Assembly: GCA_964517495.1 (NCBI GenBank)
Contig: CAZFER010000003.1
Span: 1 to 64,000 of the forward strand
DNA from: CAZFER01 sp964517495
GTDB lineage: Bacteria; Hinthialibacterota; Hinthialibacteria; Hinthialibacterales; Hinthialibacteraceae
DNA: 64,000 nt
Direction: 5' to 3'
Shown in pieces: positions 18,069-26,555 of this stretch. Under the pieces are notes generated by a model. That model saw only the letters and a program-made list of their open reading frames with translations, had not been told where the DNA came from and made no database searches. Numbering within the stretch: the stretch's first letter is position 1; each line of letters begins with the position of its first letter. Position numbers and translations under genes: made by a program.

Positions 18069-18280
18069 TGGATATAACCTCTGTGAAATTTAAAATTATG
18101 GGATTTCAAATGGCTGACCATTTACATTCTTTTTATTAATTGGTTTATTTAATCAGAAAAAGGTGGACTGACAAAGAGAGAAGTCTATTTAACTGGTCGA
18201 GCATGTGGAATGTATATTGTGAATCCTCTATTAGCAACTATGCTTATATAAAAGTGGAAAATGGTTAGAAAGGAATAGAG

Positions 18281-18598
18281 ATGGCTTTAAAGGATAAAAA
18301 ATGTGTTCCATGTGAAGGTGGTGTTCCAAAATTAGAGGAACGTGTGATCAATGAATTATTAAAAGAGATTGAGGGGTGGGTTTATCGAGATGATAAAATT
18401 CATAAACACTTTGAATTCAAAGACTTTGTAGAAGCGATGGCCTTTGTGAATAAAATGGCGGATTTAGCTGAAAGCGAAGGCCACCATCCTGATTTCTTTG
18501 TTCATTATAATCAGGTTGATGTTACTTTGTGGACTCATAAAATCGGTGGTTTGTCTGAAAGTGATTTTATTATGGCGGCAAAAATCAATGAGCTCTAA
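18281..18598 (+). CDS. phhB: Pterin-4a-carbinolamine dehydratase
   Basis: This 105-aa enzyme dehydrates 4a-hydroxytetrahydropterin, recycling the pterin cofactor of aromatic amino acid hydroxylases. The signature H-H-P-D is present (SEGHHPDFFVHYNQVDVTLW), as are WVYRDDKIHKHFEFKDF and the C-terminal GLSESDFIMAAKI. Length is normal. The start has AAAGGA at good spacing. Its last four bases overlap the stop of the convergent btaB gene. No phenylalanine hydroxylase is in the window, so it may serve a distant hydroxylase or a molybdopterin-related role. Confidence 0.93.
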   Translation: MALKDKKCVPCEGGVPKLEERVINELLKEIEGWVYRDDKIHKHFEFKDFVEAMAFVNKMADLAESEGHHPDFFVHYNQVDVTLWTHKIGGLSESDFIMAAKINEL

Positions 18599-19263
18599 GC
18601 CGTTGCTTTTGATTTAACCATGTGGATTTTCATGGCATACCGGCCAAGGATGGAGTCAATTTCGATATCAGAGGCTGTGTAGGGAACAAGCCCTTTGGCA
18701 TGATCAACAATGGTTGAATCAGGATGAACATGAAACCATGAGAGCCACACACTTAGCACTTTTTGAAACCAATGGGGGAGTTTGCCCTGATCCCAAAAAT
18801 CGACAATAAATAAATCCCCTTCATCCTTTAAGTTATTAAAAGCACACTTCAGCGCTTGCTGCCAAGCAGGAATCATTGACAGCGAATAGGAAAAGAAGAC
18901 GATATCAAAGGGTTTTTTCAATTCAAAGGTGGATTGATAGTCAACATCCTCGGCCAGGGCGTGTTTAACTTGGATGGTGTTTTCAAAACCTTTTCGTTTA
19001 ATCTTTTGATTCGCCGTGCGGAGCATTTCAGAAGAGGCATCGATACCGTAGAAGTGTGCATGCGGGTAGCGTTGTGCCAGTTGGATTAGGTTGCGTGCTG
19101 TGCCACATCCCATTTCCAAAATTGTATCGCCTGGCGATATTTTCATTTCACGAATGATGGTATCACGGCCAAAGAGATAAAATTTTCGGGTAAGGTCATA
19201 AATATACCGTTGAAAACGGTATATGTTATCCATTTTTGTGGTGTGATTTTGGGTTTCTATCAT
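18595..19263 (-). CDS. btaB: BtaB-like N-methyltransferase (betaine lipid synthesis)
   Basis: This 222-aa class I SAM-dependent methyltransferase has the motif I pocket ILEMGCGTARNL (about 49-60) and motif II YGIDASSEM. Its place directly behind btaA identifies it as BtaB, which methylates diacylglyceryl-homoserine three times to give the betaine lipid DGTS. Residues near the N-terminus (YRFQRYIYDLTRKFYLFGRD) match BtaB proteins. The start at 19263 lacks a close ribosome-binding site; the methionine 10 codons in (19233) is an alternative. It lies 26 bp after btaA, so one transcript is likely. Confidence 0.85.
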   Translation of the reverse strand: MIETQNHTTKMDNIYRFQRYIYDLTRKFYLFGRDTIIREMKISPGDTILEMGCGTARNLIQLAQRYPHAHFYGIDASSEMLRTANQKIKRKGFENTIQVKHALAEDVDYQSTFELKKPFDIVFFSYSLSMIPAWQQALKCAFNNLKDEGDLFIVDFWDQGKLPHWFQKVLSVWLSWFHVHPDSTIVDHAKGLVPYTASDIEIDSILGRYAMKIHMVKSKATA

Positions 19264-19289
19264 GTTAAAAAGGTGATGCTTCCTTTTGG

Positions 19290-20513
19290 CTATTCTTTCA
19301 AAGCATAAATATGAAAGCCCCCGTAAATTGCGGAGCGGTCTTGCATAAATAATTCGTGTGATCGTTCTTTTTCATATTCAAATCGCTGGCGGAGTTCAGC
19401 GGGAAGAGCATCCTCAATGGGGGAAACGTCAGAGGCGGTCCTGAAAATAATGCGGCTTGCAGGCATGCCGGTTCGGGCGATTTCGGACCACAGTTCGGCG
19501 ATCATTTCGTTGCTCATCCAATCTTGTGAATCCAAAAGCACATAGCGGTTAAAACTATTATTTGGATGGGTTTTGAGAAGATCAGTGAATGAAGTGTAAT
19601 ATAAACGAATCTTATGAAGGTTTTCTTTTAAATAATCATAATGATCCTGTTTCAGGTAATCGGGGATGGCATTACGGTTTTCTTGATCATAGGCACGTTT
19701 AAAGGCTTGCCAGGCAAAATAGTTATCTTCTATGGGGAACTGACAAGCCAAACGCTTGACACGCTCGCAATAAAGTTCATTCAAGCGGCCATTTGATTCT
19801 TTTTTCATGGCCTGAAATTGCTGAGGGGGGATGCCCAAGCAGTAAAACATCAATGGGAGTTTACCGAGCCAGCGAACCAAGGCGTTATTGAAAAAGGGAG
19901 CGAAGTGGTGGTCAAAATAGGCCTCACGTTCTTTGGTATCATTTAATTCCACCAATTTTTCAGGAGATTGGGCAAAACGCCGTGCCAAGAAATGAACCAA
20001 ACGAATAAAGAAACCCATTGTTCCATAGTTATAAACATTCTTGCTAAAATAATTGATTCGTGGTTTTTGAAAGAGCATCCCGTTTTCCCAATAATTACGG
20101 GCGTTTTCGTCCAAGTTGGGTTTTATGTATTGATGATAATTATCAACATTCTCTTTTTTATCGGCACACCCAAAAAAGTTGAAGAAATCCTTATAGCCAG
20201 GAAGATGTTTCAACGCATTGAGTTTTAAGCCGGTAAAGTAGAGATGGTAGCGGTTTAAATCGACAGCGTGCACAGAATGGGGTTTAGCGATTAAATAATT
20301 AAGCAAGTTGCATCCACCTGATGAAATAGTGAGGATGCGGCTTTCTGAATCGACTTGCATTGCTTCAAGGTCTACTCTTGGGTCCTCCCAGATTTGATTA
20401 TAAACAAACCCATCGAAGAAGAATGAGAATAACCGTTCTTGAATTCCCTTTAAGCTGGATATACGGTTTTGATGAACAGCTTGCTTGATTAAGACTGGGG
20501 TTCCCAGGACCAT
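19290..20513 (-). CDS. btaA: BtaA-like aminocarboxypropyltransferase (DUF3419)
   Basis: This 407-aa enzyme transfers the 3-amino-3-carboxypropyl group from S-adenosylmethionine to diacylglycerol, the first step of DGTS betaine-lipid synthesis. Visible family features: VYNQIWEDPRVDLEAM (about 37-52), the SAM-binding region ILTISSGGCNLLNYL (about 59-73) and YVLLDSQDWM near residue 328. Length fits BtaA. GAGGTG lies a few bases upstream of the ATG. The pair with btaB on the same strand gives a complete two-gene pathway. In other bacteria these genes are often induced when phosphate is short; no Pho box was recognised here. Confidence 0.92.
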   Translation of the reverse strand: MVLGTPVLIKQAVHQNRISSLKGIQERLFSFFFDGFVYNQIWEDPRVDLEAMQVDSESRILTISSGGCNLLNYLIAKPHSVHAVDLNRYHLYFTGLKLNALKHLPGYKDFFNFFGCADKKENVDNYHQYIKPNLDENARNYWENGMLFQKPRINYFSKNVYNYGTMGFFIRLVHFLARRFAQSPEKLVELNDTKEREAYFDHHFAPFFNNALVRWLGKLPLMFYCLGIPPQQFQAMKKESNGRLNELYCERVKRLACQFPIEDNYFAWQAFKRAYDQENRNAIPDYLKQDHYDYLKENLHKIRLYYTSFTDLLKTHPNNSFNRYVLLDSQDWMSNEMIAELWSEIARTGMPASRIIFRTASDVSPIEDALPAELRQRFEYEKERSHELFMQDRSAIYGGFHIYALKE

Positions 20514-20578
20514 AAAACACCTCGTAATTGTGGTTGGCTATGAAAAAAGATAGGAAGCCTAAAATGTTAGCGTGAATG

Positions 20579-21601
20579 TTAGAAACTTTTTAGGGAGTCA
20601 AAGGTAAATTCCGGAAGATTTAATAATTTTCTAATTTTGTGAGCTTTCTGGTTTTGGGAACTGAGGTAGAGGAGAGAGAAAAAACCTGTCCGAGTGACAT
20701 TTCGAGCGATGACTTCAAGGATTGGGAAGGTATAGGGGTAATTTTCACAGGAATTGTTAGCGAGAAAATTGATGACTGCATCAACGGATTGAATTCCGGT
20801 AAACCGGCTTTTTTCCCATGCGATGTTTTCCAAATCAAAGAGGATATCGAGCCAACCGCTGATTTCTTGATTTAAATTGCGAAGTGTCAGGTTTTCTGGA
20901 ACGATATAGGATTTGCCTTCAGCGATGGTATTGAAAAATTCCCTAAATGTTTCCCCTTTGGATAGGGAATACGCGGCGGCTATTTGGCCTATATGGGTAT
21001 CAGTTGAGGCCAGGATGCCTTTGTTGTATTTAACGGCAAGCCACATGGCCAGGAAGTTTTTCTTGCTGATACGCTTCATGTTATGTTCGATGATGGGGAA
21101 AAGGGATGCGATTTCATCTACCGCTTTGTAATTCGGTGTATCGCCTGGGGAAAACCAGAATGGATGGTTATACATGTAGGGCAAATTTTGATCTTTCAGA
21201 TAATTGATAAATGTTTCCAAGTTCTGGTCTATGTGAGCGATTTTCTTTAATTCATTGAATTGACAGAGGTTAAGCTCATATACATTCACATGAATGGTAT
21301 GGCCGATTCGTTTGGGATCTTTCAGGCTGATTTCAACACCGGTTACCAAGTGTTCTCTTTCCCAACCGATAATATCATAGGCATCCATGGTATCATGGTC
21401 GGTAATGGTGACGAATTTCATTCCTTTATTCAGGGCGGATTGATAGATGGATTCCGGTTGGAGGCCAGGTGCGGGAATAACATCGTAGGAGCAAGAGGAA
21501 TGAACGTGTAAATCGGCTGGTTCCCAACCTTCTTCAATAAGATCACTTCCCTGATTTTTGTTTATAATCCTCTCTTGGAAATGTCTGGGCAAGAAAATCA
21601 T
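20579..21601 (-). CDS. PHP-domain phosphoesterase-like protein
   Basis: This 340-aa protein has a PHP (polymerase and histidinol phosphatase) metal-dependent phosphoesterase fold. The metal ligands are visible in ADLHVHSSCSYD (about 30-41), TITDHDTMDAY (about 65-75), YNHPFWF (about 139) and the later STDTHIGQ (about 194-201). The C-terminal 110 residues are not assigned. Related stand-alone PHP proteins hydrolyse small phosphoesters, but the substrate is unknown. It lies 65 bp before btaA on the same strand, so it may be the first gene of a PHP-btaA-btaB unit. Confidence 0.8.
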   Translation of the reverse strand: MIFLPRHFQERIINKNQGSDLIEEGWEPADLHVHSSCSYDVIPAPGLQPESIYQSALNKGMKFVTITDHDTMDAYDIIGWEREHLVTGVEISLKDPKRIGHTIHVNVYELNLCQFNELKKIAHIDQNLETFINYLKDQNLPYMYNHPFWFSPGDTPNYKAVDEIASLFPIIEHNMKRISKKNFLAMWLAVKYNKGILASTDTHIGQIAAAYSLSKGETFREFFNTIAEGKSYIVPENLTLRNLNQEISGWLDILFDLENIAWEKSRFTGIQSVDAVINFLANNSCENYPYTFPILEVIARNVTRTGFFSLLYLSSQNQKAHKIRKLLNLPEFTFDSLKSF

Positions 21602-22066
21602 AAGTTATTGAAACCTATCAATTTGTTCAATATAGTCAAAAAAAACTACCGGAAGTGAAATTTCGTAAATCAACAAAAGGTCCTGGCCGAAATGTAAAAT
21701 ATCCAACGCGAAGAATAGTATACCATCTTTATTAGTATCCGATGTGATATTAATAAGAGATTGGTTAAAAGAAGGTTAATTTTAGATTGATTCAAGCTGA
21801 ATATCCAGGCTTATCATAACCGGTTACAAATGATAATTCATTTATCAAACAAAGGAAGCGCTATGAGAAGATATTCATTTAATATATGGTGGTTGGATCA
21901 ACATGCCCCTTTATTGATGATGCTTTGTGAGTGTACTTGTTGAAAAACTTTATCATTTTCATTAGACTGATAAGTTATTAATTTGGATGTTGGATTGTTG
22001 AAACATTCGTTATCATAAAATTGTGATGATCAATTTAAACGCTATCGCATGGAGGATTAATCAATT
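21602..22066. other. 465-bp gap between PHP gene and pntA
   Basis: An AT-rich divergent intergenic region that should carry promoters for both neighbours. No consensus promoter pair stood out. It contains one short candidate ORF (21863-21943). No hairpin repeat of the family at 84-105 was found here. Confidence 0.5.
21863..21943 (+). CDS. Possible 26-aa peptide with cysteine-rich C-terminus
   Basis: A 26-codon ORF preceded by AAAGGA at 7-8 nt spacing. It begins MRRYSFNIWWLDQHAP and ends in CECTC. Nothing known was recognised. It lies 123 bp upstream of pntA on the same strand, so it could be a leader peptide, a small membrane-active peptide or a chance ORF. The ribosome-binding site is the main support. 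Confidence 0.3.
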   Translation: MRRYSFNIWWLDQHAPLLMMLCECTC

Positions 22067-23239
22067 ATGACTGAAGGTACAAGCCGGATTAAAGCAGGTG
22101 TCCCCAAGGAAACATTTCCAGGCGAACGCCGCGTGGCTCTCATCCCAGAACATATTACTGCTCTTTCGAAATCAGGGATCGATGTATTTATCGAGAAAGG
22201 GGCGGGTGAACCTGCAGGTTTCGCAGATTCTGACTATGAAAAACCCGGTGCAACGATGGTTGCGGATCGAAGCGAGCTCTTTTCAACGGTTGATTTAATT
22301 CTCCAGGTCAGGGCGTACGGGGCCAATCCAACCGAAGGCCAAAACGATTTGGAACGGATTAAGCAAGGGCAAACCATTATTGGCCATCATGAGCCGCTTT
22401 CAGAACCTGAAAAAGCCCGTGAGTTGGCCCAAAAAGGGGTGACAGCCTTTGCCATGGAGCTGATGCCCCGTATTACCCGGGCGCAGAGTATGGATACGCT
22501 TTCATCGATGGCGACCATTGCTGGATATAAAGCGGTGATTATGGCTGCTGATACATTGCCAAAGATGTTTCCCATGCTGATGACGGCGGCGGGGACAATT
22601 GCTCCAGCCAAGGTGTTTGTCATTGGAGCGGGAGTGGCTGGCCTGCAAGCCATTGCCACGGCGAAGCGATTGGGTGCAGTGGTGCAAGCCTATGATGTAC
22701 GGCCAGCGGTCAAGGAACAAGTGGAGAGTTTAGGCGCGAAATTTGTTGAATTTGAACTTGAAACCCAGGGGGCGGAAGATGCCGGTGGCTATGCCAAAGC
22801 GCAGGATGAAGAATTTTATCGGAAGCAGCGTGAGATGATGACAAAGGTGCTAGCCGATAATGATGTGACGATTACCACTGCCGCCATTCCTGGTAAAAAG
22901 GCCCCTATCCTGATTACCGGGGAGATGGTCAAGCAAATGCAATTGGGTTCGCTCATTGTTGATTTAGCCGCTGAACGGGGTGGGAACTGTGAATTAACCA
23001 AGCCAGGTGAAACGGTGGTGGAAAATGGGGTAACCATTCTGGGACCGGAAAACCTGCCTTCTACCATCCCCAGCCATGCCAGCCGGATGTACTCAAAAAA
23101 TCTGACCACTTTTTTGCAGCATCTCGTCAAAGATGGGCGGATGGATTTGAATTTGGAGGATGAAATTACCAAAGGCACATTAGTGGCGCAGAATGGGGAT
23201 GTGGTTCACGAACGCATCAAAGAGTTGTTATCTTCCTAA
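22067..23239 (+). CDS. pntA: NAD(P) transhydrogenase alpha subunit (soluble domain I)
   Basis: This 390-aa protein is the NAD(H)-binding domain I of proton-translocating transhydrogenase, related to alanine dehydrogenase. Family features: GVPKETFPGERRVALIPEHI at the N-terminus, the Rossmann motif VIGAGVAGLQAIATAKRLGA (about 184-203), the RPAVKEQVESLGAKF strand and the mobile-loop region near residue 225. It lacks transmembrane helices, as in organisms with the enzyme split into PntAA, PntAB and PntB. Here pntAB and pntB do not follow; gmd is next, 55 bp on. The membrane subunits must be elsewhere, or this protein has another role. An alanine dehydrogenase is less likely because the RQDRAQ-loop-like segment and length fit PntA better. 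Confidence 0.85.
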   Translation: MTEGTSRIKAGVPKETFPGERRVALIPEHITALSKSGIDVFIEKGAGEPAGFADSDYEKPGATMVADRSELFSTVDLILQVRAYGANPTEGQNDLERIKQGQTIIGHHEPLSEPEKARELAQKGVTAFAMELMPRITRAQSMDTLSSMATIAGYKAVIMAADTLPKMFPMLMTAAGTIAPAKVFVIGAGVAGLQAIATAKRLGAVVQAYDVRPAVKEQVESLGAKFVEFELETQGAEDAGGYAKAQDEEFYRKQREMMTKVLADNDVTITTAAIPGKKAPILITGEMVKQMQLGSLIVDLAAERGGNCELTKPGETVVENGVTILGPENLPSTIPSHASRMYSKNLTTFLQHLVKDGRMDLNLEDEITKGTLVAQNGDVVHERIKELLSS

Positions 23240-23294
23240 ACGTACTTTCCCTAAAATTATTTGATCAACTTTGCCTGGGAGCAACGAAGGAGAC

Positions 23295-24275
23295 ATGGTG
23301 AAGAAAAAAGCCTTGATTACCGGGATTACCGGCCAGGATGGTTCATACCTGGCTGAGTGGCTGTTACAGAAGGGATATGAAGTCCACGGTTTGGTTCGGC
23401 GGGTGGCGTTTGAAGATCCGGAACGCCGGTTGTGGCGTTTGCGGGATGTATGGGATGAAGTCATCCTTCATAGCGCATCGTTGGAAAGTTATGCCAGCCT
23501 GTTTAAAATGATACAGCAGACTCAACCGGATGAGTTTTATCATCTCGCCGCGCAGAGTTTTGTCAGTTATTCGTTCGAAGATGAGTTTTCAACCATTAAC
23601 ACCAATATCAATGGAACCCACTATGTTTTATCGGGGATCAAGGAAACCGTTCCGAGTTGCCGGTTTTACTTTGCGGGTTCGAGCGAAATGTTTGGCAGTG
23701 TACGTGAAACACCCCAAAATGAACAGACTCCCTTTCATCCACGTTCTGCGTATGGGATATCCAAAGTAGCGGGATTTGACTTAACCCGGAACTATCGGGA
23801 AGCGTATGGTTTGCATGCGTCTTCGGGGATTTTGTTTAATCATGAAAGCCCGCGGCGAGGATTTGAATTTGTGACCCGGAAAATTTCAAGCAGTGTGGCC
23901 AAAATAAAAGCAGGCCAACAAAAGCGGCTGCAACTCGGTAATTTAGAAGCCAAGCGGGATTGGGGGTATGCCGGTGAATATGTGAAAGCCATGTGGTTAA
24001 TGCTGCAGGAGGATCAGCCGGATGATTATGTGATTGCCACGGGGGAAACCCATTCGGTTCGAGAGTTTGTGGAATTGGCCTTCAACCATGCCGGTTTAAA
24101 CTGGCAGGACCATGTGGAAATTGATGAAAAACTGATCCGCCCTGCCGAGGTTCATTTGCTGTGTGGTGATGCCACCAAGGCCAAATCCACGCTGGGTTGG
24201 AGCCCAAGTGTCGACTTTGAAGAACTGGTGTGTATGATGGTCGATGAGGATATGAAAGCAGTTGGAGCGAAGTAA
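23295..24275 (+). CDS. gmd: GDP-mannose 4,6-dehydratase
   Basis: This 326-aa short-chain dehydrogenase converts GDP-mannose to GDP-4-keto-6-deoxymannose, the precursor of GDP-fucose, GDP-rhamnose and perosamine used in surface glycans. The NADP-binding motif ALITGITGQDGSYLAEWLL is at the N-terminus. The catalytic S/T-Y-K set is in AGSSEMFG and SAYGISK, and ILFNHESPRRG is diagnostic. The upstream in-frame TTG (23271) is rejected because AAGGAG sits just before the ATG at 23295; a GTG at 23298 is nearly as good. Partner genes (GDP-fucose synthase or rmd) are not adjacent. Confidence 0.93.
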   Translation: MVKKKALITGITGQDGSYLAEWLLQKGYEVHGLVRRVAFEDPERRLWRLRDVWDEVILHSASLESYASLFKMIQQTQPDEFYHLAAQSFVSYSFEDEFSTINTNINGTHYVLSGIKETVPSCRFYFAGSSEMFGSVRETPQNEQTPFHPRSAYGISKVAGFDLTRNYREAYGLHASSGILFNHESPRRGFEFVTRKISSSVAKIKAGQQKRLQLGNLEAKRDWGYAGEYVKAMWLMLQEDQPDDYVIATGETHSVREFVELAFNHAGLNWQDHVEIDEKLIRPAEVHLLCGDATKAKSTLGWSPSVDFEELVCMMVDEDMKAVGAK

Positions 24276-24297
24276 ATATTAAAGAACAGATGTCACC

Positions 24298-24477
24298 ATG
24301 AGAATGACTACTCCTAAATTGATATGTTTGCGTTTGTTTATGATCACTTTTGGGCGCTGGGGCTGGCTGGCGGAGCGGTTTAAGCACTTTATGGTGTGGT
24401 ATACCGTTAAACGCCGCGGAGAAGAGAAGTATGTGGCCAGCTCGCGGTATTTTACTTTGGATCAGTTGGATGATTGA
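24298..24477 (+). CDS. Small basic ORF after gmd (59 aa), unrecognised
   Basis: A 59-codon ORF starting 22 bp after gmd. It reads like a real protein: an aromatic and basic middle (FGRWGWLAERFKHF, then WYTVKRRGEEKY) and a C-terminus YVASSRYFTLDQLDD. No family was recognised. There is no good ribosome-binding site, and it may be a C-terminal fragment of a longer ancestral gene. It ends just before the mgtE remnant on the other strand. Confidence 0.4.
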   Translation: MRMTTPKLICLRLFMITFGRWGWLAERFKHFMVWYTVKRRGEEKYVASSRYFTLDQLDD

Positions 24478-24496
24478 TGGATTTTGATGTTCCTTG

Positions 24497-24985
24497 TTAT
24501 TTAATAAAATCCATCGCCGTGCTTGCAAAGCTTAAAACAAAGAAAAATCCGCACATATCCGTAATCGTAGTCAATACAGGTGATGATACCAAAGCGGGAT
24601 CCAATTTGACTGCTCGAAGGATGAGTGGTATTAAGCCACCCAAACATACCGAAACCAAAGTATTGGCTGCCAAGGCCAAACCAACCACAATGCCTAATGC
24701 CAGATTCCATTGCCAAAGGGCTGCAATGCATCCAATCAATATTCCAATGGGAAATTCTTTGAAGAGGGTATAAAAGATTTCTTTTGGCTTCAATATGCCT
24801 TTGTTCAGTTCACGCATGCTAATAGCGACGGTCTGGTTGCCTGAGCATCCGCTCATATCTGATATGATGGGAAGAAAGAAAGCCAATGCAATATATCCGA
24901 CAGATCCTTTGGGAATATCCCATTTTTAATGAATTCCACGTCAAATAAAACAAGTACACCCAACGCCTTGAGATCATCCTCATTC
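24497..24985 (-). pseudogene. mgtE remnant: C-terminal membrane domain only, frameshifted
   Basis: The minus strand from about 24926 to 24497 encodes the C-terminal membrane domain of an MgtE-type Mg2+ channel: IPKGSVGYIALAFFLPIISD, a GNQTVAISMREL segment and a normal C-terminal end (LDPALVSSPVLTTITDM). There is no N-terminal or CBS domain. An in-frame stop lies at 24926-24928. Upstream in another frame, EDDLKALGVLVLFDVEFIK resembles the preceding membrane helix, so a frameshift near 24926 is likely. Further upstream the reading frames are broken. The simplest view is a decaying gene; a misassembly or sequencing error is possible. Confidence 0.6.
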
Positions 24986-25103
24986 ATACAGCTATGCCTT
25001 CTTGATTCACGGCTTGCAATAATAGTGAATTTTTTTCTGGACCAATCCTGGCTTGGTTGTTCTTTTTATACTACTGTACACGAAAATTTTCCAAATCTAT
25101 ATT

Positions 25104-25847
25104 CTATCTTTGCAGAGCCGTTCGAAAGCGTTTCAGGAAGTACCAGCCCAGAATGATGTGATATAGTACTCCAATAAAGGTACAGGCGAGGAATGATCCA
25201 CTATCACCGGTGGCGATCCAGAAGGCTTTGGCGGGCCAGAAATTGGGGAATATGCCTGCTACATATTGCCAGGGACCATGCAGGAAAAAGGCTCCCAAAG
25301 GAATTAATAGAATATTGCCCATTATTTTCAAAATGGCAAAACCCTGGATTTTGTTTTCTGCAAAACAAACTAACGCCAATCCCATGATGGGTGCTTCTAT
25401 CGCAGCATGAAGAGCAATGATAATAAGTTGAGTTGGTGATTGTAGGGTAAGCCCCGCCAGGGGAATAACCATTACGGTGGTAATAAAACTTAGGATGAGG
25501 GGTATTAAAACGCGATAAAAAAGGTATCCAGGAAGAGGCATGGGAGTGACTCTTATTGCTGTTAAGGTGTCGTCATCTCGTTCATCCAGCAATAGAAATC
25601 CGGCAATCATACCAAATAATAGCGGGGGGACGGATACCAATATGTATGAAACCAACAAGGGATAATAGGCAGCCAGGTCAAACTGATCCGCCAATGCATC
25701 ACGGATTATGGGCACCAGCCAGCGCAAGACCATTGCATAAAAAAAGGGAACAAATACCATCCAGCGCAGCAATGAATCGCGGTGGATCATTTTGATGTCA
25801 CTCCATGTCATTGTGGCTAGTGTTTTGGGGTATGAGCGGCAATCCAT
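25104..25847 (-). CDS. ABC-2 type transporter permease
   Basis: This 247-aa integral membrane protein has six predicted helices and the ABC-2 permease pattern (LFGMIAGFLLLDERDDDTLTAIRVTPMP, split by a charged coupling segment). It is the last gene of a four-gene operon: regulator, ATPase, permease, permease. It probably pairs with the second permease to form the membrane pore. The arrangement resembles mycobacterial and actinobacterial drug exporters (fluoroquinolone export type), but the substrate is inference. It starts right after the stop of the preceding permease gene. Confidence 0.85.
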   Translation of the reverse strand: MDCRSYPKTLATMTWSDIKMIHRDSLLRWMVFVPFFYAMVLRWLVPIIRDALADQFDLAAYYPLLVSYILVSVPPLLFGMIAGFLLLDERDDDTLTAIRVTPMPLPGYLFYRVLIPLILSFITTVMVIPLAGLTLQSPTQLIIIALHAAIEAPIMGLALVCFAENKIQGFAILKIMGNILLIPLGAFFLHGPWQYVAGIFPNFWPAKAFWIATGDSGSFLACTFIGVLYHIILGWYFLKRFRTALQR

Positions 25848-26555
25848 TTAGCGGTTCCCTTCTTTGCGAATGATAAAGCGATGAAATGCTTTATGCGCGG
25901 CTAGATAAAAGACCACGATCCATGGAATTGAATAACTGGCTGCGTAAACCATCGTCCATGGATCAAGAGGCTCAAAGGCAGATTTCATTAAGAGCATTTG
26001 GGCTTGGGTTGGCCATAAGAAAAAAATAGGACTGTCCCATATTCCAAAATAATGGAGAAAGGGAAGTTGTATCGCCAACGTGTAAAATGCTGAAGGGATC
26101 AAAAAGTCGGTGATTGAATCATATCGTGTGATCAGGATAAAGCCATACAATGAATAAAAAACACTTATTGATGCGATACCGGCAATAAGGGGAAGCCATC
26201 GAAAACCAGGTCCATAGGTAAAAAGAACCACCAATAAACTTTCAAGCATGGCCAGCAAGGCAAGCGTGATGATTTTTGAAGTGATATATTCCCATGGCCT
26301 TAAGGGAGAAACCACCAATCCCTCCAGAGTACTTTCTCTTTTTTCCAAGAGAATCAATCCAGCCAAGAAATAAAAAGTAGTTGCCAATAACGATGCCAGG
26401 AATAAAAAAGGGATAAGGTAGGCAATCATTTCTTTCTCTAAGAAATAGTTTCCTAAAGCAATGATAAAAAGGGCAACCAATAAACCGATTAAATATAATC
26501 CATTGCGGTATTGCAGGCGTATGTCATGGAGAATAGTGGATAGAAACCGATTCAT
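25848..26555 (-). CDS. ABC-2 type transporter permease
   Basis: This 235-aa membrane protein has six hydrophobic segments. The LLEKRESTLEGLVVSPLRPWEY stretch is the coupling region typical of ABC-2 permeases, and the same pattern recurs in its neighbour. Its start overlaps the stop of the ATPase gene by 4 bp, so the two are translationally coupled. It is expected to form a heterodimer with the downstream permease. Confidence 0.87.
   Translation of the reverse strand: MNRFLSTILHDIRLQYRNGLYLIGLLVALFIIALGNYFLEKEMIAYLIPFLFLASLLATTFYFLAGLILLEKRESTLEGLVVSPLRPWEYITSKIITLALLAMLESLLVVLFTYGPGFRWLPLIAGIASISVFYSLYGFILITRYDSITDFLIPSAFYTLAIQLPFLHYFGIWDSPIFFLWPTQAQMLLMKSAFEPLDPWTMVYAASYSIPWIVVFYLAAHKAFHRFIIRKEGNR

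Noticed and set aside
22387..23178. Long minus-strand frames opposite pntA
   Set aside because: They are mirror frames of a conserved dehydrogenase gene with no independent start signal or domain.
24474..24773. 99-codon plus-strand ORF over the mgtE remnant
   Set aside because: It is antisense to a region with clear MgtE membrane-domain similarity and shows no domain of its own.
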